From Psychrobacter immobilis (lineage in GTDB: Bacteria > Pseudomonadota > Gammaproteobacteria > Pseudomonadales > Moraxellaceae): DNA of 64,000 nt. The DNA is taken from assembly GCA_904846265.1 (NCBI GenBank), contig CAJHAA010000005.1, forward strand, positions 112,472-176,471. Direction: 5' to 3'. A model generated the notes under the pieces. That model saw only the letters and a program-made list of their open reading frames with translations. It was not told where the DNA came from and searched no databases. Below are positions 46,987 to 58,400 of the stretch, piece by piece (the first letter of the stretch is position 1; each line of letters opens with the position of its first letter). Position numbers and translations under genes: made by a program.

Positions 46987-48209
46987 GCCAACATAACAAC
47001 CTTATATACTTAGATTATGCCGCCACCACGCCAGTTGCTAAATCAGTAGCTGCTAAGATGAGCGAGTATCTGACAGTAGATGGCATCTTTGGTAATCCAG
47101 CCTCGCGCTCGCATGGCTATGGCTGGCAAGCAGAAGAAGCGGTAGAAACAGCGCGTCAACAAGTGGCCGAAGTCATTAATGCTGATCCACGCGAAATCGT
47201 CTTTACCTCTGGTGCAACAGAATCAGACAACCTAGCGATTAAAGGTGCCGCCCACTTTTATCAATCTCGTGGTAAGCACATCATTACCAGTAAGATCGAA
47301 CATAAAGCCGTATTAGATACGTGCCGTGAGCTTGAGCAAGAAGGTTTTGAGATTACTTATCTTGAGCCACAGCCAAGCACTGGGCTAATCTTACCAGAGC
47401 AAGTGAAAGAAGCATTACGTGACGATACTATCTTAGTATCACTCATGATGGTGAATAATGAGCTTGGTACGATTACTGATGTCGCTGCCATTGGTGAAAT
47501 CACTCGTGAAGCGGGTGTGGTCTTCCACGTCGATGGCGCACAATCTGTTGGTAAAGTATTGATTGACCTTGAAACCACGAAGATCGATTTGATGAGCTTC
47601 TCAGGTCACAAAGCCTACGGTCCTAAAGGTATTGGTGCATTATTTGTTCGCCGTAAGCCACGTATCCGCTTGAAAGCAGAGCAGCATGGCGGTGGTCATG
47701 AGCGCGGTATGCGTTCAGGTACATTACCGACGCATCAAATCGTTGGTCTTGGGGCAGCATTTGCTTTAGCCAATGAGCGTTATGAAGAAGACCATGCACA
47801 TGCAGCCAAGCTACGCCAAAAACTGTGGGACGGTCTACAAGATATCGAAGAGATTTACCTAAATGGTGATCTTGAGCACAGCGTACCTAACATTGTAAAC
47901 ATCAGCTTCAACTTCGTTGAGGGCGAGTCTCTCATGATGTCACTCAAAGACTTAGCCGTATCATCAGGCTCAGCCTGTACATCAGCGACGCTTGAGCCAT
48001 CATATGTATTACGCGCTATTGGTCGCCCAGATGAATTAGCACACAGCTCAATTCGTTTCAGCTTTGGTCGTTATACCACAGAAGAAGATATCGATACTGT
48101 CATCAAACAAATGCATGAAGCGGTCGATAAATTACGTGCCTTATCACCACTTTGGGATATGTACCAAGAAGGTGTTGATTTAGATTCAGTCGAATGGGCT
48201 GAGCACTAA
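46983..48209 (+). CDS. iscS: Cysteine desulfurase IscS
   Basis: 408 aa from the ATG at 46983, overlapping the iscR stop; the open frame to 46809 runs inside iscR and is not used. PLP enzyme that takes sulfur from cysteine as persulfide for Fe-S clusters and tRNA thiolation. YLDYAATTP starts the protein, the PLP Lys is in [10 protein letters not shown] and the active Cys in [10 protein letters not shown]-terminal [14 protein letters not shown] matches the IscU-binding tail. Confidence 0.98.
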   Translation: MSQHNNLIYLDYAATTPVAKSVAAKMSEYLTVDGIFGNPASRSHGYGWQAEEAVETARQQVAEVINADPREIVFTSGATESDNLAIKGAAHFYQSRGKHIITSKIEHKAVLDTCRELEQEGFEITYLEPQPSTGLILPEQVKEALRDDTILVSLMMVNNELGTITDVAAIGEITREAGVVFHVDGAQSVGKVLIDLETTKIDLMSFSGHKAYGPKGIGALFVRRKPRIRLKAEQHGGGHERGMRSGTLPTHQIVGLGAAFALANERYEEDHAHAAKLRQKLWDGLQDIEEIYLNGDLEHSVPNIVNISFNFVEGESLMMSLKDLAVSSGSACTSATLEPSYVLRAIGRPDELAHSSIRFSFGRYTTEEDIDTVIKQMHEAVDKLRALSPLWDMYQEGVDLDSVEWAEH

Positions 48210-48407
48210 AATTACCGAAAGCAACGACATAGTTATCAAACAGAACCATTAAACGATTGATCAGACACTTATAAATCCAGTTTTTATAAATTCCGTTTTT
48301 ATAAATACCGTTTCTATTAACTAAATGTTTGACCCCAATTATCGATGAGTAGTTAGACATTTAAAGTCAGTAATTGACTGCTCATCATCTAACTAGGAGA
48401 AAACCCC
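48210..48407. repeat. iscS-iscU spacer with 15-16 bp tandem repeats
   Basis: Between 48268 and 48321 a unit like CCGTTTTTATAAATA recurs about three times with small changes. The spacer is long for an isc operon. A minus-strand frame across it only reflects the repeats. Confidence 0.6.
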
Positions 48408-48818
48408 ATGGCCTATAGTGACCAAGTTATTGATCATTACGAAAATCCACGCAACGTCGGCAATCTTGATAAAAATGCCAAAAACGTTGGTACTGGTATG
48501 GTTGGTGCCCCAGCTTGTGGCGATGTAATGCGCCTACAAATTCAAGTTGATGATAACGGCATCATTGAAGATGCACGCTTTAAAACTTATGGCTGTGGTT
48601 CAGCAATCGCTTCAAGCTCGCTCGTGACTGAGTGGCTAAAAGGTAAAAGCTTGGATCAAGCGGGCGAAATCAAAAACAACGATATCGCGAAAGAGTTGGC
48701 CTTACCACCAGTAAAAGTGCATTGCTCTGTACTTGCTGAAGACGCCATTAAAGCCGCTATTAGTGACTATAAAGGTAAGCATAGCGCAGCAGTAGAGACA
48801 GAAGAAGCGGCTAGCTAA
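48408..48818 (+). CDS. iscU: Fe-S cluster scaffold IscU
   Basis: 136 aa. The three cluster cysteines lie in GAPACGDVM, TYGCGSAI and KVHCSVLAED, and LPPVKVHC is the HscA recognition site. It receives sulfur from IscS and iron, and passes clusters on with HscA/HscB. AGGAGAAAACCCC precedes the ATG. The C-terminal EEAAS tail is short and disordered. Confidence 0.98.
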   Translation: MAYSDQVIDHYENPRNVGNLDKNAKNVGTGMVGAPACGDVMRLQIQVDDNGIIEDARFKTYGCGSAIASSSLVTEWLKGKSLDQAGEIKNNDIAKELALPPVKVHCSVLAEDAIKAAISDYKGKHSAAVETEEAAS

Positions 48819-48908
48819 ACCTATTAGCGTAAGTATTGTACTTCTAAGTACACGGTCTTAATGGCCGTACTTTAGTAGTCGATGTATTGAACAGCTACTA
48901 ACGCTAAA

Positions 48909-48948
48909 GAGGTGACAATAACGCTAATGTAATTGTCACCTTTTATTT
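48909..48948 (+). terminator. Intrinsic terminator inside the isc locus, after iscU
   Basis: AGGTGACAAT (48910-48919) pairs perfectly with ATTGTCACCT (48932-48941), followed by TTTATTTT. It should reduce transcription into iscA unless a promoter lies between 48950 and 49050. Confidence 0.75.
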
Positions 48949-49066
48949 TCTAGTGATTCTTAACTGGTCGTTATTAAGATTTTTTTGGCAAGTGCACTAT
49001 TTTCATTGCCAGTTTATACAGATTTTTTTGATTGATATTTATCATTGATAGTCAATGGGAGTTGGC

Positions 49067-49387
49067 ATGATTGAAATGACAGAACGCGCCGCTCAGCATG
49101 TTCGAGACTTTTTGGACAATCGCGGCAAAGGCGAAGGTATTCGAGTGGGTATCCGTACCGCGGGTTGCTCAGGCTTAGCTTACGTTTTAGAGTTTGTAGA
49201 TACCCCTGATGAAAATGACACGCGTTACGAAAGCTGCGGCGTTAACATCTTTATTGATCCTAAAAGTTTGGTGTATTTAGATGGTTTGTTGATGGACTAC
49301 GAAAAAGAAGGTCTTAACGAAGGCTTTAAGTTCACCAATCCCAATCAAAAAGGCGAATGTGGTTGCGGCGAGTCTTTTACCGTTTAA
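49067..49387 (+). CDS. iscA: A-type iron-sulfur carrier IscA
   Basis: 106 aa from the ATG at 49067, with GGGAG just upstream; the in-frame ATG at 49055 has no ribosome-binding site. Three conserved cysteines: TAGCSGLAY and GECGCGESF. It carries Fe-S clusters to target proteins. Length equals E. coli IscA (107). Separated from iscU by 248 bp including a terminator, from hscB by 120 bp. Confidence 0.96.
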   Translation: MIEMTERAAQHVRDFLDNRGKGEGIRVGIRTAGCSGLAYVLEFVDTPDENDTRYESCGVNIFIDPKSLVYLDGLLMDYEKEGLNEGFKFTNPNQKGECGCGESFTV

Positions 49388-49388
49388 T

Positions 49389-49412
49389 GGTTAAAAGGTT
49401 AAAAGGTTAAAA
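49389..49412. repeat. Three tandem copies of GGTTAAAA
   Basis: 8-bp unit repeated exactly three times, starting two bases after the iscA stop codon (49385-49387 TAA). Confidence 0.8.
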
Positions 49413-49507
49413 AACCCTTGAGTTTCCTGATTCTATATTCAAGCCATAATAAATATGTTCTCAGCTAAAGAAAACTTTCAAAATAAATAACAAGCAAGGC
49501 GTATGAT

Positions 49508-50089
49508 ATGACAGACATTACTGCAGAAGCCCAGTTTGATAACTTCTTTGCCCTATTTGAGCAGCCTGTACAGTTTGAAGTCAATCAAGAGAGTCTCGAT
49601 CAGCATCTACGTCTGCTACAAAAACGTTATCATCCTGATAATGTCAACAAGAATCTAGCCAATACTACGCAAGCGCAACAGCAGTCTGAGCAGGCCTCAG
49701 CGTTAATCAACCAAGCCTACCAAGCGCTAAGTGCGCCTGATAGTCGTGCTAGCTATCTACTAGACATGGCAGATCAAGCACAGAATCTAGAGCATTCAAT
49801 TGCAGACTTGGACTTTTTAGAAGATGCGATGCAGATGCGCATGGATTTAGATGACGCTATCGAGGGTAAGGATCGTGCGACATTGCAACAACTACACCCT
49901 CAAATCACCGAACGACTGGCAAAACAGTCTAAGCGTTTTAATGATGCTTACCAAAGCCAAGATTGGCAAACGGCGATTGATGCGACACAAAAACTAAAGT
50001 TCTTAGTCAAATTAAATGCTGACGTGACTACTGGTATCGATGAGTTAGCAACTGCTGAGCATTCAGATGATGATGATTTATACGTCTAA
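49508..50089 (+). CDS. hscB: J-type co-chaperone HscB
   Basis: 193 aa. The J domain has the essential HPD in RYHPDNV, and a C-terminal three-helix IscU-binding domain follows (FLEDAMQMRMDLDDAI). It stimulates the HscA ATPase and brings IscU to it. Slightly longer than E. coli HscB (171), with an acidic end (SDDDDLYV). 120 bp after iscA. Confidence 0.95.
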   Translation: MTDITAEAQFDNFFALFEQPVQFEVNQESLDQHLRLLQKRYHPDNVNKNLANTTQAQQQSEQASALINQAYQALSAPDSRASYLLDMADQAQNLEHSIADLDFLEDAMQMRMDLDDAIEGKDRATLQQLHPQITERLAKQSKRFNDAYQSQDWQTAIDATQKLKFLVKLNADVTTGIDELATAEHSDDDDLYV

Positions 50090-50363
50090 CTAACTGACGT
50101 ATAAGCTTGTTAATTTATTTTATATGCCAAATTTATTTATAAATGGTATTAGCTTATGACGCTTATTTGAAAACTATATTATAAGCGATGGTTAAAATAG
50201 TCACAGCGATGCCGTATAATCCCTTATTTTAAGCACTTTTAATCGCTAAGTATCTTCGTTTTCACGTGCATACAAAGCAGTTAAACTACAATAGTGCGCT
50301 TATCATATTTGTTCCATTTCACTTATTAATTTTATCTCTTTCATTTTATCTTTGAGTTATCTT

Positions 50364-52244
50364 ATGTCTTTATTGCAAATTGCCGAACCCAATCAAAGCG
50401 CCCAACCCCATCAGCATCGTTTTGGCCTAGGAATTGATCTTGGTACTACGCGCTCACTGGTCGCGGTAGTACGCTCAGGCAAGGCGCAAGTCTTAGATGC
50501 AAGCGCAGCTACCGATACCTTATTACCTTCTGTCGTCTATTATCCAAGCATAGGTAAGCCCTTAGTTGGCTCTGATGCATTAGCTCACTTAGCGGATGAT
50601 CCAAAAAATACGATCGTCTCGGCTAAGCGTTTTATGGGTCGTAGTCAAGCTGATATCAAATTCTCTCATCCTTATGAGTTAAGCGGCAGCAAAGATGACA
50701 TGCCAGCATTTGTGACGGCTCAAGGTGAAGTATCGCCTGTTGAAGTATCAGCACGTATTTTAGCAGCGCTTGAGCAACGGGCAGCGAGCGCATTGCCTGC
50801 AGACAGTATCGAGGGTGCGGTTATTACTGTCCCTGCTTATTTTGATGAAGCCCAGCGTCAAGCGACCAAAGATGCAGCCCAAGCGGCTGGTATCAAAGTG
50901 CTACGTCTGCTAAATGAGCCTACTGCTGCTGCCGTCGCCTATGGTCTCGACCAGTCAACGCAAAACGGCGATAAAGAAAGTTATTATTTAATTTACGATC
51001 TGGGTGGCGGTACTTTTGATGTTTCTATCTTAAAGCTGACTGATGGCGTCTTTGAAGTATTGGCAACTGGCGGTAATAGTGCATTAGGTGGTGACGACAT
51101 CGATCGTCTAATGACCAATTGGCTTATCAAACAATTAAATATCGATCCTAAAGATGTAAGTCGTCATGACAAGTCAATACTGGCCCAACAAGCCAAGGCT
51201 TATAAACAAGCCCTGACTGACGATGAGCAAGTCAATATTGACATCACTGTCAACGAGCAATCTTATCAAGGTGTGCTGCGCCGTACAGATTTGCTGGCTA
51301 TTGCAGAGCCAGTGAGCCGCCGTACATTGAGCGTATGCGAACAAGTACTGCGTGATGCCAAGCTTTCGAGTGCTGATCTAGACGAAGTGATTTTGGTCGG
51401 TGGCTCTACTCGTATGCCTGCTATACAACAAGTCGTGACAGAGTTTTTTGCCAAGCAACCACTTTGTCGTCTAAATCCCGATGAAGTCGTGGCTTTGGGT
51501 GCTGCCCAAACGGCGCATCAATTGGTCAATGGCGATAGTAATAACAACCTACTATTGTTAGACGTAACGCCGCTATCGCTTGGTCTTGAGACCATGGGCG
51601 GCTTAGTTGAAGTGCTGATTCCACGTAATACGCCTATCCCTGTCAAAAAACGCCAAGTGTTTACCACCTATCAAGATGGTCAAACAGGCATGGTGATTCA
51701 TGTGGTACAGGGCGAGCGCGAGACAGTAGATAACTGCCGTTCATTGGGTCGTTTTGAGCTATATGGTATCCCGCCGATGAAAGCTGGATTTGCTCGTATT
51801 GAAGTCACCTTTAGTATTGATGCGAATGGACAGTTAACCGTCAGCGCACAGGAAACCACAACCAAGACAGAAAGTAAGATTGAGATTGTGCCTTCTTATG
51901 GGTTATCAGATGAGCAAAAAGAGCAGTTGCTCGTTGCAGGATTCAAGCATGCAGAAGAAGATAAAAATACACGTTCTTTAATCGAGACCAAAGTAGAAGC
52001 GGAGCGTGAAGTATTAGCGCTACAATCTGCCCTTAAAGAATTTGCAGCCTTATTGTCTTCTGAGGAGCAGCACTCATTGGCTGAGCAAATACAAGTGTTG
52101 CAAACAACGCTCAGTACTGATGATTTGGCACTTATCGAGGCACAGCAAGCAAAGCTCAAGCCTCACAGTGATGCCTTTGCTGCCCGTATTATGAATCAAA
52201 GCGTCAAAGCCAGCATGGCAGGCACGAATGCCCAAGATTGGTAG
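50364..52244 (+). CDS. hscA: Hsp70-family chaperone HscA
   Basis: 626 aa from the ATG at 50364 (a TTG at 50352 is in frame but weaker). Hsp70 ATPase signatures GIDLGTTRSLVAVV, IYDLGGGTFDVSIL and VGGSTRMPAIQ are intact, and the substrate domain has LDVTPLSLGLETMGG. It drives cluster transfer from IscU, recognising LPPVKVHC. Next is fdx, 91 bp downstream. Confidence 0.97.
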   Translation: MSLLQIAEPNQSAQPHQHRFGLGIDLGTTRSLVAVVRSGKAQVLDASAATDTLLPSVVYYPSIGKPLVGSDALAHLADDPKNTIVSAKRFMGRSQADIKFSHPYELSGSKDDMPAFVTAQGEVSPVEVSARILAALEQRAASALPADSIEGAVITVPAYFDEAQRQATKDAAQAAGIKVLRLLNEPTAAAVAYGLDQSTQNGDKESYYLIYDLGGGTFDVSILKLTDGVFEVLATGGNSALGGDDIDRLMTNWLIKQLNIDPKDVSRHDKSILAQQAKAYKQALTDDEQVNIDITVNEQSYQGVLRRTDLLAIAEPVSRRTLSVCEQVLRDAKLSSADLDEVILVGGSTRMPAIQQVVTEFFAKQPLCRLNPDEVVALGAAQTAHQLVNGDSNNNLLLLDVTPLSLGLETMGGLVEVLIPRNTPIPVKKRQVFTTYQDGQTGMVIHVVQGERETVDNCRSLGRFELYGIPPMKAGFARIEVTFSIDANGQLTVSAQETTTKTESKIEIVPSYGLSDEQKEQLLVAGFKHAEEDKNTRSLIETKVEAEREVLALQSALKEFAALLSSEEQHSLAEQIQVLQTTLSTDDLALIEAQQAKLKPHSDAFAARIMNQSVKASMAGTNAQDW

Positions 52245-52335
52245 CAGATACATTTAAAATGTGACTTAGTCACCATACTAAGCTCATTTCTTATATTTTT
52301 ATTCTTTTAATTGATTAGCACTGGAAAGACGATTT

Positions 52336-52674
52336 ATGCCAAAAATTACCGTACTACCGCATCATGAAATTTGCCCTGAAGGCGCCGAAGTCGAGCTAGA
52401 AGCTGGCAGCAACTTATGTAAAGCGCTATTGGAAAAAGGCATTAAAATTGAACATGCATGTGAGATGTCAAAAGCCTGCACCACATGCCATGTGGTCGTC
52501 CGTAAAGGTTTTAATAGTTTAGATGAAATGGATGATATTGAAGCCGATTTATTAGATCGTGCTTGGGGATTAGAGCCTGACTCACGTCTATCTTGTCAGG
52601 TGATGCTCGATGATGAAGACTTAACCATTGAGATTCCTAAATATACGCTCAACCATGCAAAAGAAAACCACTAA
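52336..52674 (+). CDS. fdx: ISC-type 2Fe-2S ferredoxin
   Basis: 112 aa. The four cluster cysteines lie in CEMSKACTTC and LSCQV, with adrenodoxin-type spacing. It supplies electrons for cluster assembly. Length matches E. coli Fdx (111). Last gene of the locus; no iscX follows, a strong terminator does. Confidence 0.96.
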   Translation: MPKITVLPHHEICPEGAEVELEAGSNLCKALLEKGIKIEHACEMSKACTTCHVVVRKGFNSLDEMDDIEADLLDRAWGLEPDSRLSCQVMLDDEDLTIEIPKYTLNHAKENH

Positions 52675-52716
52675 ACGCTAGAACACGTTCTAATATTACA
52701 GTTTACTTTATTAGGT

Positions 52717-52753
52717 AAAAAAGCCAGCTATCATAATAATAGCTGGCTTTTTT
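52717..52753. terminator. Terminator after fdx
   Basis: AAAAAAGCCAGCTAT pairs with ATAGCTGGCTTTTTT around CATAATA; also serves the converging cyclase gene. Confidence 0.92.
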
Positions 52754-52802
52754 GCGCTTGATTGTATAAACATTATTTTTGGATGATTATTTATGACGAT
52801 TG

Positions 52803-54218
52803 TCATTGATTGTCATTACGTTTGCTTTCTGCCGCTATGTCAGTTGCCACTTTTTCTTGCTCCTGCTCGACACGTTCAAGCGCAAAATTTAAGCGTGCTC
52901 TGATATCTTGATAATCATTATCCTTCATATCTTTAAAATTTAGATGCAAATTGAAACCTGGTAGTGTGTGATCAACCCACTTTGATAAATGACCTTTATA
53001 CGTATCTGGATCCAGCACTTGCCATGCATTTACCTTGCTATCAAAACCTTTTAACTTGAACGCACCCGCATGCTGACAGTCATAATTGTGACAGATATAA
53101 TCGTAGGTACTCTCACTGACCAGTATCTCATCTTTACCAGCGCTTGACTCAAGTCTTGCCGCTAGATTGGCCTCTTTACCAATAAGAGTATAGCTTAGGC
53201 GATTATTACTACCAAAATTACCAACATGGCAATAACCTGTGCTGATGCCGATACGGATGTATAACCCCTCAAAGCCCATCAAGCGCCATTTCTGCCTCAA
53301 AGTTCGCATCTCGCGACGCATGTCTATTGCCATTGCAATACAGTCTAAAGCATCTTGGCGCGCACCGCGACTATTTGGCTCACCAAAAAAACATACCATG
53401 CCATCACCAATAAATTTATCAAGTACGGCGCCATGCTTGTTTGCTATCAATGTCATACAATGCATATAAGTATTTAAGATATCAGCCAAATTGTCAGCGC
53501 TCAAACTATCTGACAATTCCGTAAAGCCAACGATATCTGAGAACATAATCGTCAGCTTAGCGCGCTTATTAGCAACGGTAACTGGGCTATCAGATTTTAC
53601 GATAGGCTCCCAAACTTGCGGAGGTATGAAGCGCGTCAACTTATTAATGACGGAGACCATCGTGCTTAATCGTCCAACAGCCTGATGAGCACGAGTTTCA
53701 TAACCAATATACTCTTGGTACACATGCCAAAACTGATACAGTATGACGATCATACTGGCTAATAATATTATTGGTGTGGTCCAGCCTTCATGGCAATCTA
53801 TATCAGCACTGCTTAGGGTAACGCTAACATAATAGAAAACAATGACGGTGATTATAGAGACGGCAGTCAGTTTTAAATGATTTTCAGGGCTACTGATAAT
53901 AATTCTGAGTGCTATAAGCGCGGCTAAGCTAAGCGAAATAACCGTGCAAAATTGTATCGACCCAATAACTACCGATAGTAAAATGATAACAATGTTAGAC
54001 GTCCAAAAGCTTTTTTGGCGGCGATAGTTATAAATCAAAATCATTAAACTTGGCAGACAAACAATAACGAGCAGTGCCATTGAAGTAGGTCTGAAATTAA
54101 AATGTACAGCGAGGAGTATTACGGTAAGCATTAAAACGAAGACTTCTGGATAGTCAAATCGATAAACTCCTTCATTTTTTGAAGAGTGATTTGGTCTCAG
54201 CGTGTCTAAAAAAGGCAT
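52803..54218 (-). CDS. Membrane class III adenylate/guanylate cyclase
   Basis: 471 aa. The N-terminal 170 residues hold five to six membrane helices without a recognised sensor domain. A class III catalytic domain follows (about 215-400): metal-binding Asp in MFSDIVGFTE, FIGDGMVCFFGEP for the second Asp, and SYTLIGKEANLAARLES with the transition-state Asn/Arg. It would make cAMP (or cGMP) from the cytoplasmic face. The polar C-terminal tail is Glu/Gln-rich. Alone between fdx and a long spacer. Confidence 0.88.
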   Translation of the reverse strand: MPFLDTLRPNHSSKNEGVYRFDYPEVFVLMLTVILLAVHFNFRPTSMALLVIVCLPSLMILIYNYRRQKSFWTSNIVIILLSVVIGSIQFCTVISLSLAALIALRIIISSPENHLKLTAVSIITVIVFYYVSVTLSSADIDCHEGWTTPIILLASMIVILYQFWHVYQEYIGYETRAHQAVGRLSTMVSVINKLTRFIPPQVWEPIVKSDSPVTVANKRAKLTIMFSDIVGFTELSDSLSADNLADILNTYMHCMTLIANKHGAVLDKFIGDGMVCFFGEPNSRGARQDALDCIAMAIDMRREMRTLRQKWRLMGFEGLYIRIGISTGYCHVGNFGSNNRLSYTLIGKEANLAARLESSAGKDEILVSESTYDYICHNYDCQHAGAFKLKGFDSKVNAWQVLDPDTYKGHLSKWVDHTLPGFNLHLNFKDMKDNDYQDIRARLNFALERVEQEQEKVATDIAAESKRNDNQ

Positions 54219-54724
54219 ATGAAGTATTCGCTTACGTAAAACAGGCTATGTAAAAAACTAAAAGGCTCGAGGATAGCACACGCGTACTACCTGCCTCTAT
54301 GCCAAGTTGTATATAAAATTAATCAATGATTACATTATACTTTTTAAATGCAACGAAACCCACGTCACTGATAGCCAAAAGCCTACCACTCATCACTCAT
54401 CTTGTCTTAATACGCTACTAAATCGGGATTATAAGACATATCGTTTGAGCCAAACACAAAAAAACCAGATAATATTTATCTGGATTTCACATACTTAAAA
54501 CCTATTAATATATAACAATTAGGGGCTGTAATAACTGAGCATAACGTCGGCACATAACCGTAAAACGACTAAGACACCAAAATAAAGCTTAACTTTAAAC
54601 GTTTAGCCATTTTTCTAGTTATTTTGATGGGTCAATCGATGCTTAGTTAATCAATACCTAGCCAATAGAGTATCATTATCGATTTGCCAATCAACTTACC
54701 GACCTATTACTACTCAGGTATTTA
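54219..54724. other. Spacer between the HIT gene and the cyclase gene
   Basis: 506 bp, AT-rich. A 63-codon + strand frame (54307-54498) has no ribosome-binding site, signal or composition typical of a gene. Nothing else seen. Confidence 0.5.
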
Positions 54725-55156
54725 TTACATTTGCCAATCAAATGGCATTTGATGATGACCACGTAGCGCCATCATTAACGTCTGCTGCATCTGCGCCAAC
54801 ACTTCTTTAGTATAAGGAATAGCAGGAACGCCCCATACTGGATTTGGCCATTGCATGTCGTTTTGATAGCGAACGATATGATGAAAATGAAGTTGGGGTA
54901 CTTGATTACCGAGTGCAGCTACATTCATTTTATCGGCTTGAAAGGTCTTGGCTAGCTGACTCGACAACCAGCTTGACTCACGTAAAAACTGTGTTTGATC
55001 GGCTTCAGATAACTCATATAACTCTTTGATACCTGATACGCGCGGCACTAATATTAACCAAGGAAACTGGCAATCATTGATTAAACGACAAGTCGATAAT
55101 GGGAAATCACCCACTAAAAAGCTATCGGCAGCAAGTTTATGATGAAGTTGGAACAT
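54725..55156 (-). CDS. HIT-family nucleotide hydrolase/transferase
   Basis: 143 aa, complete HIT fold with the histidine triad in QLHFHHIVR and a typical early part (FPLSTCRLINDCQFPWLILVPR). Proteins of this branch resemble diadenosine polyphosphate hydrolases; the exact substrate is open. Cytoplasmic. Mfd lies upstream on the same strand but starts about 250 bp away from this gene's start, so separate transcription is likely. Confidence 0.88.
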   Translation of the reverse strand: MFQLHHKLAADSFLVGDFPLSTCRLINDCQFPWLILVPRVSGIKELYELSEADQTQFLRESSWLSSQLAKTFQADKMNVAALGNQVPQLHFHHIVRYQNDMQWPNPVWGVPAIPYTKEVLAQMQQTLMMALRGHHQMPFDWQM

Positions 55157-55405
55157 AATGACGGTTCTCTTGTTATGACACTAAGATAAAAGGAATATGA
55201 ATCTAGAAAAGCAGAATTTAATTTACTAAAAAACAATAGGCTAAATATAGGATGTCGCTATTTTATCAGTTATCCAACCGATAAAATAGCGCTATGACTC
55301 ATTGTCTTGACGTCCTACTTGAGCACCGGCTAGCTGACTTATTAAGCTGATTGAATCTACTAAAAATCATTGCTGAGCTCTCAAAATGCCGAAATGCCAA
55401 AACAA

Positions 55406-58400
55406 CTACGCTGACTCTGCCACCATATGTTCGCTAAAATAGCGTAACAGCTCTTGAATCGCGGTGACGCGCTGTTGCGGCGTTGCCAGTTTATCAGCAT
55501 CTTGATAACGAATACCAGAAGCACCGTTCATACGATAGCGCTGCCCATTGCTCTGAATCAACTTAATAATCGCTAAAGCATCGACCGGCGTATCAGGTGC
55601 AAATTCTAATGTCATGCTATTACTATTAGCATCAATCTTATTAATCTTTAGCGGCTCAGCTTGTATACGCAGTCCGTGAATGGCGAATAACTGCTTGGTT
55701 TGATCGGGTAATATGCCAAAACGGTCAATCATTTCGGTACGAATATCAGTCAGAGCTTCTTTGTCATCGGCATTACTGATGCGTTTATAAAATAATAAAC
55801 GCTGATGCACATCGTGTAAATAATCCTCTGGTATCAACGCCGAACTATGCAAGTTAATCTCGCTGGTCAGCGACAATGGCGTACTCAAATCAGGCTCTTT
55901 ACCGGCTTTAATCGCCTTAGTTGCTCGCTCAAGCATATCCATATATAAGCTAAAGCCAATCGCTTGCATATTACCACTTTGCTGCTTACCAAGTATCTCG
56001 CCAGCACCGCGAATCTCTAAATCCTCACTTGCCAGCATAAAGCCTGCGCCTAAGGTATTGGCACGCTCAATCGCATGTAAGCGGCGCTTAGCATCGCCTT
56101 TAAGACCTTTGATAGAAGGCACTAGCAGATAACAATAAGCCTGGTGATGACTACGTCCAACACGACCTCGCAGCTGATGTAATTGTGCCAAGCCAAACTT
56201 ATCAGCGCGCTCAATGATAATGGTATTGGCATTCGGCACATCAATACCCGTTTCAATAATGGTCGAGCATATCAGCACGTTGAATTTTTTATGATAAAAC
56301 TGCTGCATCACTTGCTCAAGTTGGCGCTCTTGCATTTGCCCGTGAGCGACCCCTACTCGCGCCTCAGGCACCAATTCACGTATGGTTTCTGCCATACGCT
56401 CAATGCTCGCCACATCATTATGTAATAAATAAACCTGCCCACCGCGCAATAGCTCACGCAAGATCGCCTCTTTCATTAAAGCATCAGTTTTTTGCATGAC
56501 AAAGGTTTTAATCGCCAAACGTCGTGCTGGAGGTGTCGCGATAATTGACATGTCACGCATACCTGAGAGCGCCATATTGAGCGTTCTAGGGATGGGGGTT
56601 GCTGTCATCGACATACTATCGACATCCGTCTGAATCGCCTTGATACGCTCTTTATGGCGCACGCCAAAGCGATGCTCTTCATCGACAATCATCAAACCTA
56701 GATTAGAAAACTTCACATCAGGTTGTAATAGTTTATGAGTACCGATGACGATATCGACTTTACCTGCTGCTAAATCTGTCAACACCGTTTCTTGATGCTT
56801 TTTGCCGCCAAAGCGTGATAGCGTCTCGATACGCACTGGCCAATCGGCAAAACGGTCACGGAAATTGTCTTCATGCTGACCGGCGAGCAAGGTAGTCGGC
56901 ACCAATACCGCTACTTGATAGCCGGCACTGACGGCAATGAATGCTGCCCGCATAGCCACTTCTGTTTTACCAAAACCCACATCACCGCAAATCAGACGAT
57001 CCATTGGTTGGTTTTGCCTCATGTCTTCCATCACCGCATGAATGGCATTGGCTTGATCGGGCGTTTCTTCAAAGGCAAATTGACTGGCAAAGAGCTCATA
57101 CTGTGACGCATCTATTTTAAAATGGATACCAACTTTAGCCTCACGACGCGCTTGCATATTAAGTAGCTCGGCCGCCACGTCATGGATTTGCTCGAGCGCT
57201 TTTTGCTTAGCCTTATCCCATTTGCCACTACCAATTTTGTGCAATGGCGCAAGTGCTGGGTCACCGCCACTATAACGGTTAATCATTTGCAAATTAGCAA
57301 CGGGCACATAAATACTGGCATCATCGGCATATTTTAAGTGAATAAACTCTTGCTCGCCATCACCCACATCTAACGTAATCAGCCCATTGTAACGCCCAAT
57401 ACCATGCTCGATATGAACAACTGGGCTACCTTCAATTATTTCAGTAACACTTTTAACCAAAAACTCTTCAGACCCCCCGCTTTGGCGGCGACGGCGTGTT
57501 TGCAGCACTTGCCGACCAAATAACTGCGTCTCACTAATCAGCACCAAACGCTCAGGAACATAAACCCCGCGCTCAATGGGCGCAACGGTTAAACCAACCT
57601 GCGGTAGCTTATTACCTTTCACATTGTTGGTTTTGTCCGCTGCTAGAAACGCTGCAAAGCTGTCATAAGCCTTAATGTCAATCTTGCCTTTAAACAGCTC
57701 AATAAGAATCTCACGACGACCAGCTGTTTCAGCAACGATCAATACTGGCGTCGCTGTTTGTGCTTGTAGCTCTAAAAATTCTAATAGCTGGGTAAGAGGC
57801 TCAGCCTTTTGGTGATTAACAGCCAATTGTGGCGGCTCTTGTGCACTGAGCGTCACCAAGCCTTGCTGCTTACTTGGCGCAAGCGGCAGTTGTGGCTGTG
57901 AATCTGACTGCTCTTCAACTTCCAGCAATGAACCATCTGCTAACAATGAAGTATCTTCCAATAACGAATTATCGCTGTCAATCGCAGCGACATCCGTCAT
58001 GCTAGCCAGCTCATTGCGCGCACTGAGAATCACGCGTGGATAATGATTAAGATGCTCATTTAAGGTATTCGATAGCAAATATAACCATTCAGGCGCGACA
58101 ATAGGTTTATCGATATCATGACGGCGCTCTTCATAGCGGCGCTGAATTTGTGACCAGTAATCTACCTGTTTTTCATTAATCAGTTCATCAGTGATAAAAA
58201 GCGCATCGCTTGGTAAGTAAGCAAACAAGCTACTCTCTGCTGTCCACGCTTTTAAATCAAAAAATAGCGGCTGATAATATTCAAGTCCGCTACTAGCGAT
58301 ACCTGCCATTACGTCTTTATGTAGCTCAAACTTGCGGCTGCTCGCATTAGGGAACATCGTGGCGAAGTTGGTACGAAACGTCTCACGCCCTTCATCAAGC

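Noticed and set aside
48103..48360. Minus-strand frame with NGIYKNGIYKNWIYK repeats
   Set aside because: It only translates the 15-16 bp DNA repeats between iscS and iscU and overlaps the end of iscS.
49389..49412. GGTTAAAA triplet as a possible regulator site after iscA
   Set aside because: Short simple repeat beside a stop codon; slippage is a sufficient explanation.
54307..54498. 63-codon + strand frame in the cyclase-HIT spacer
   Set aside because: No ribosome-binding site or recognisable protein features.
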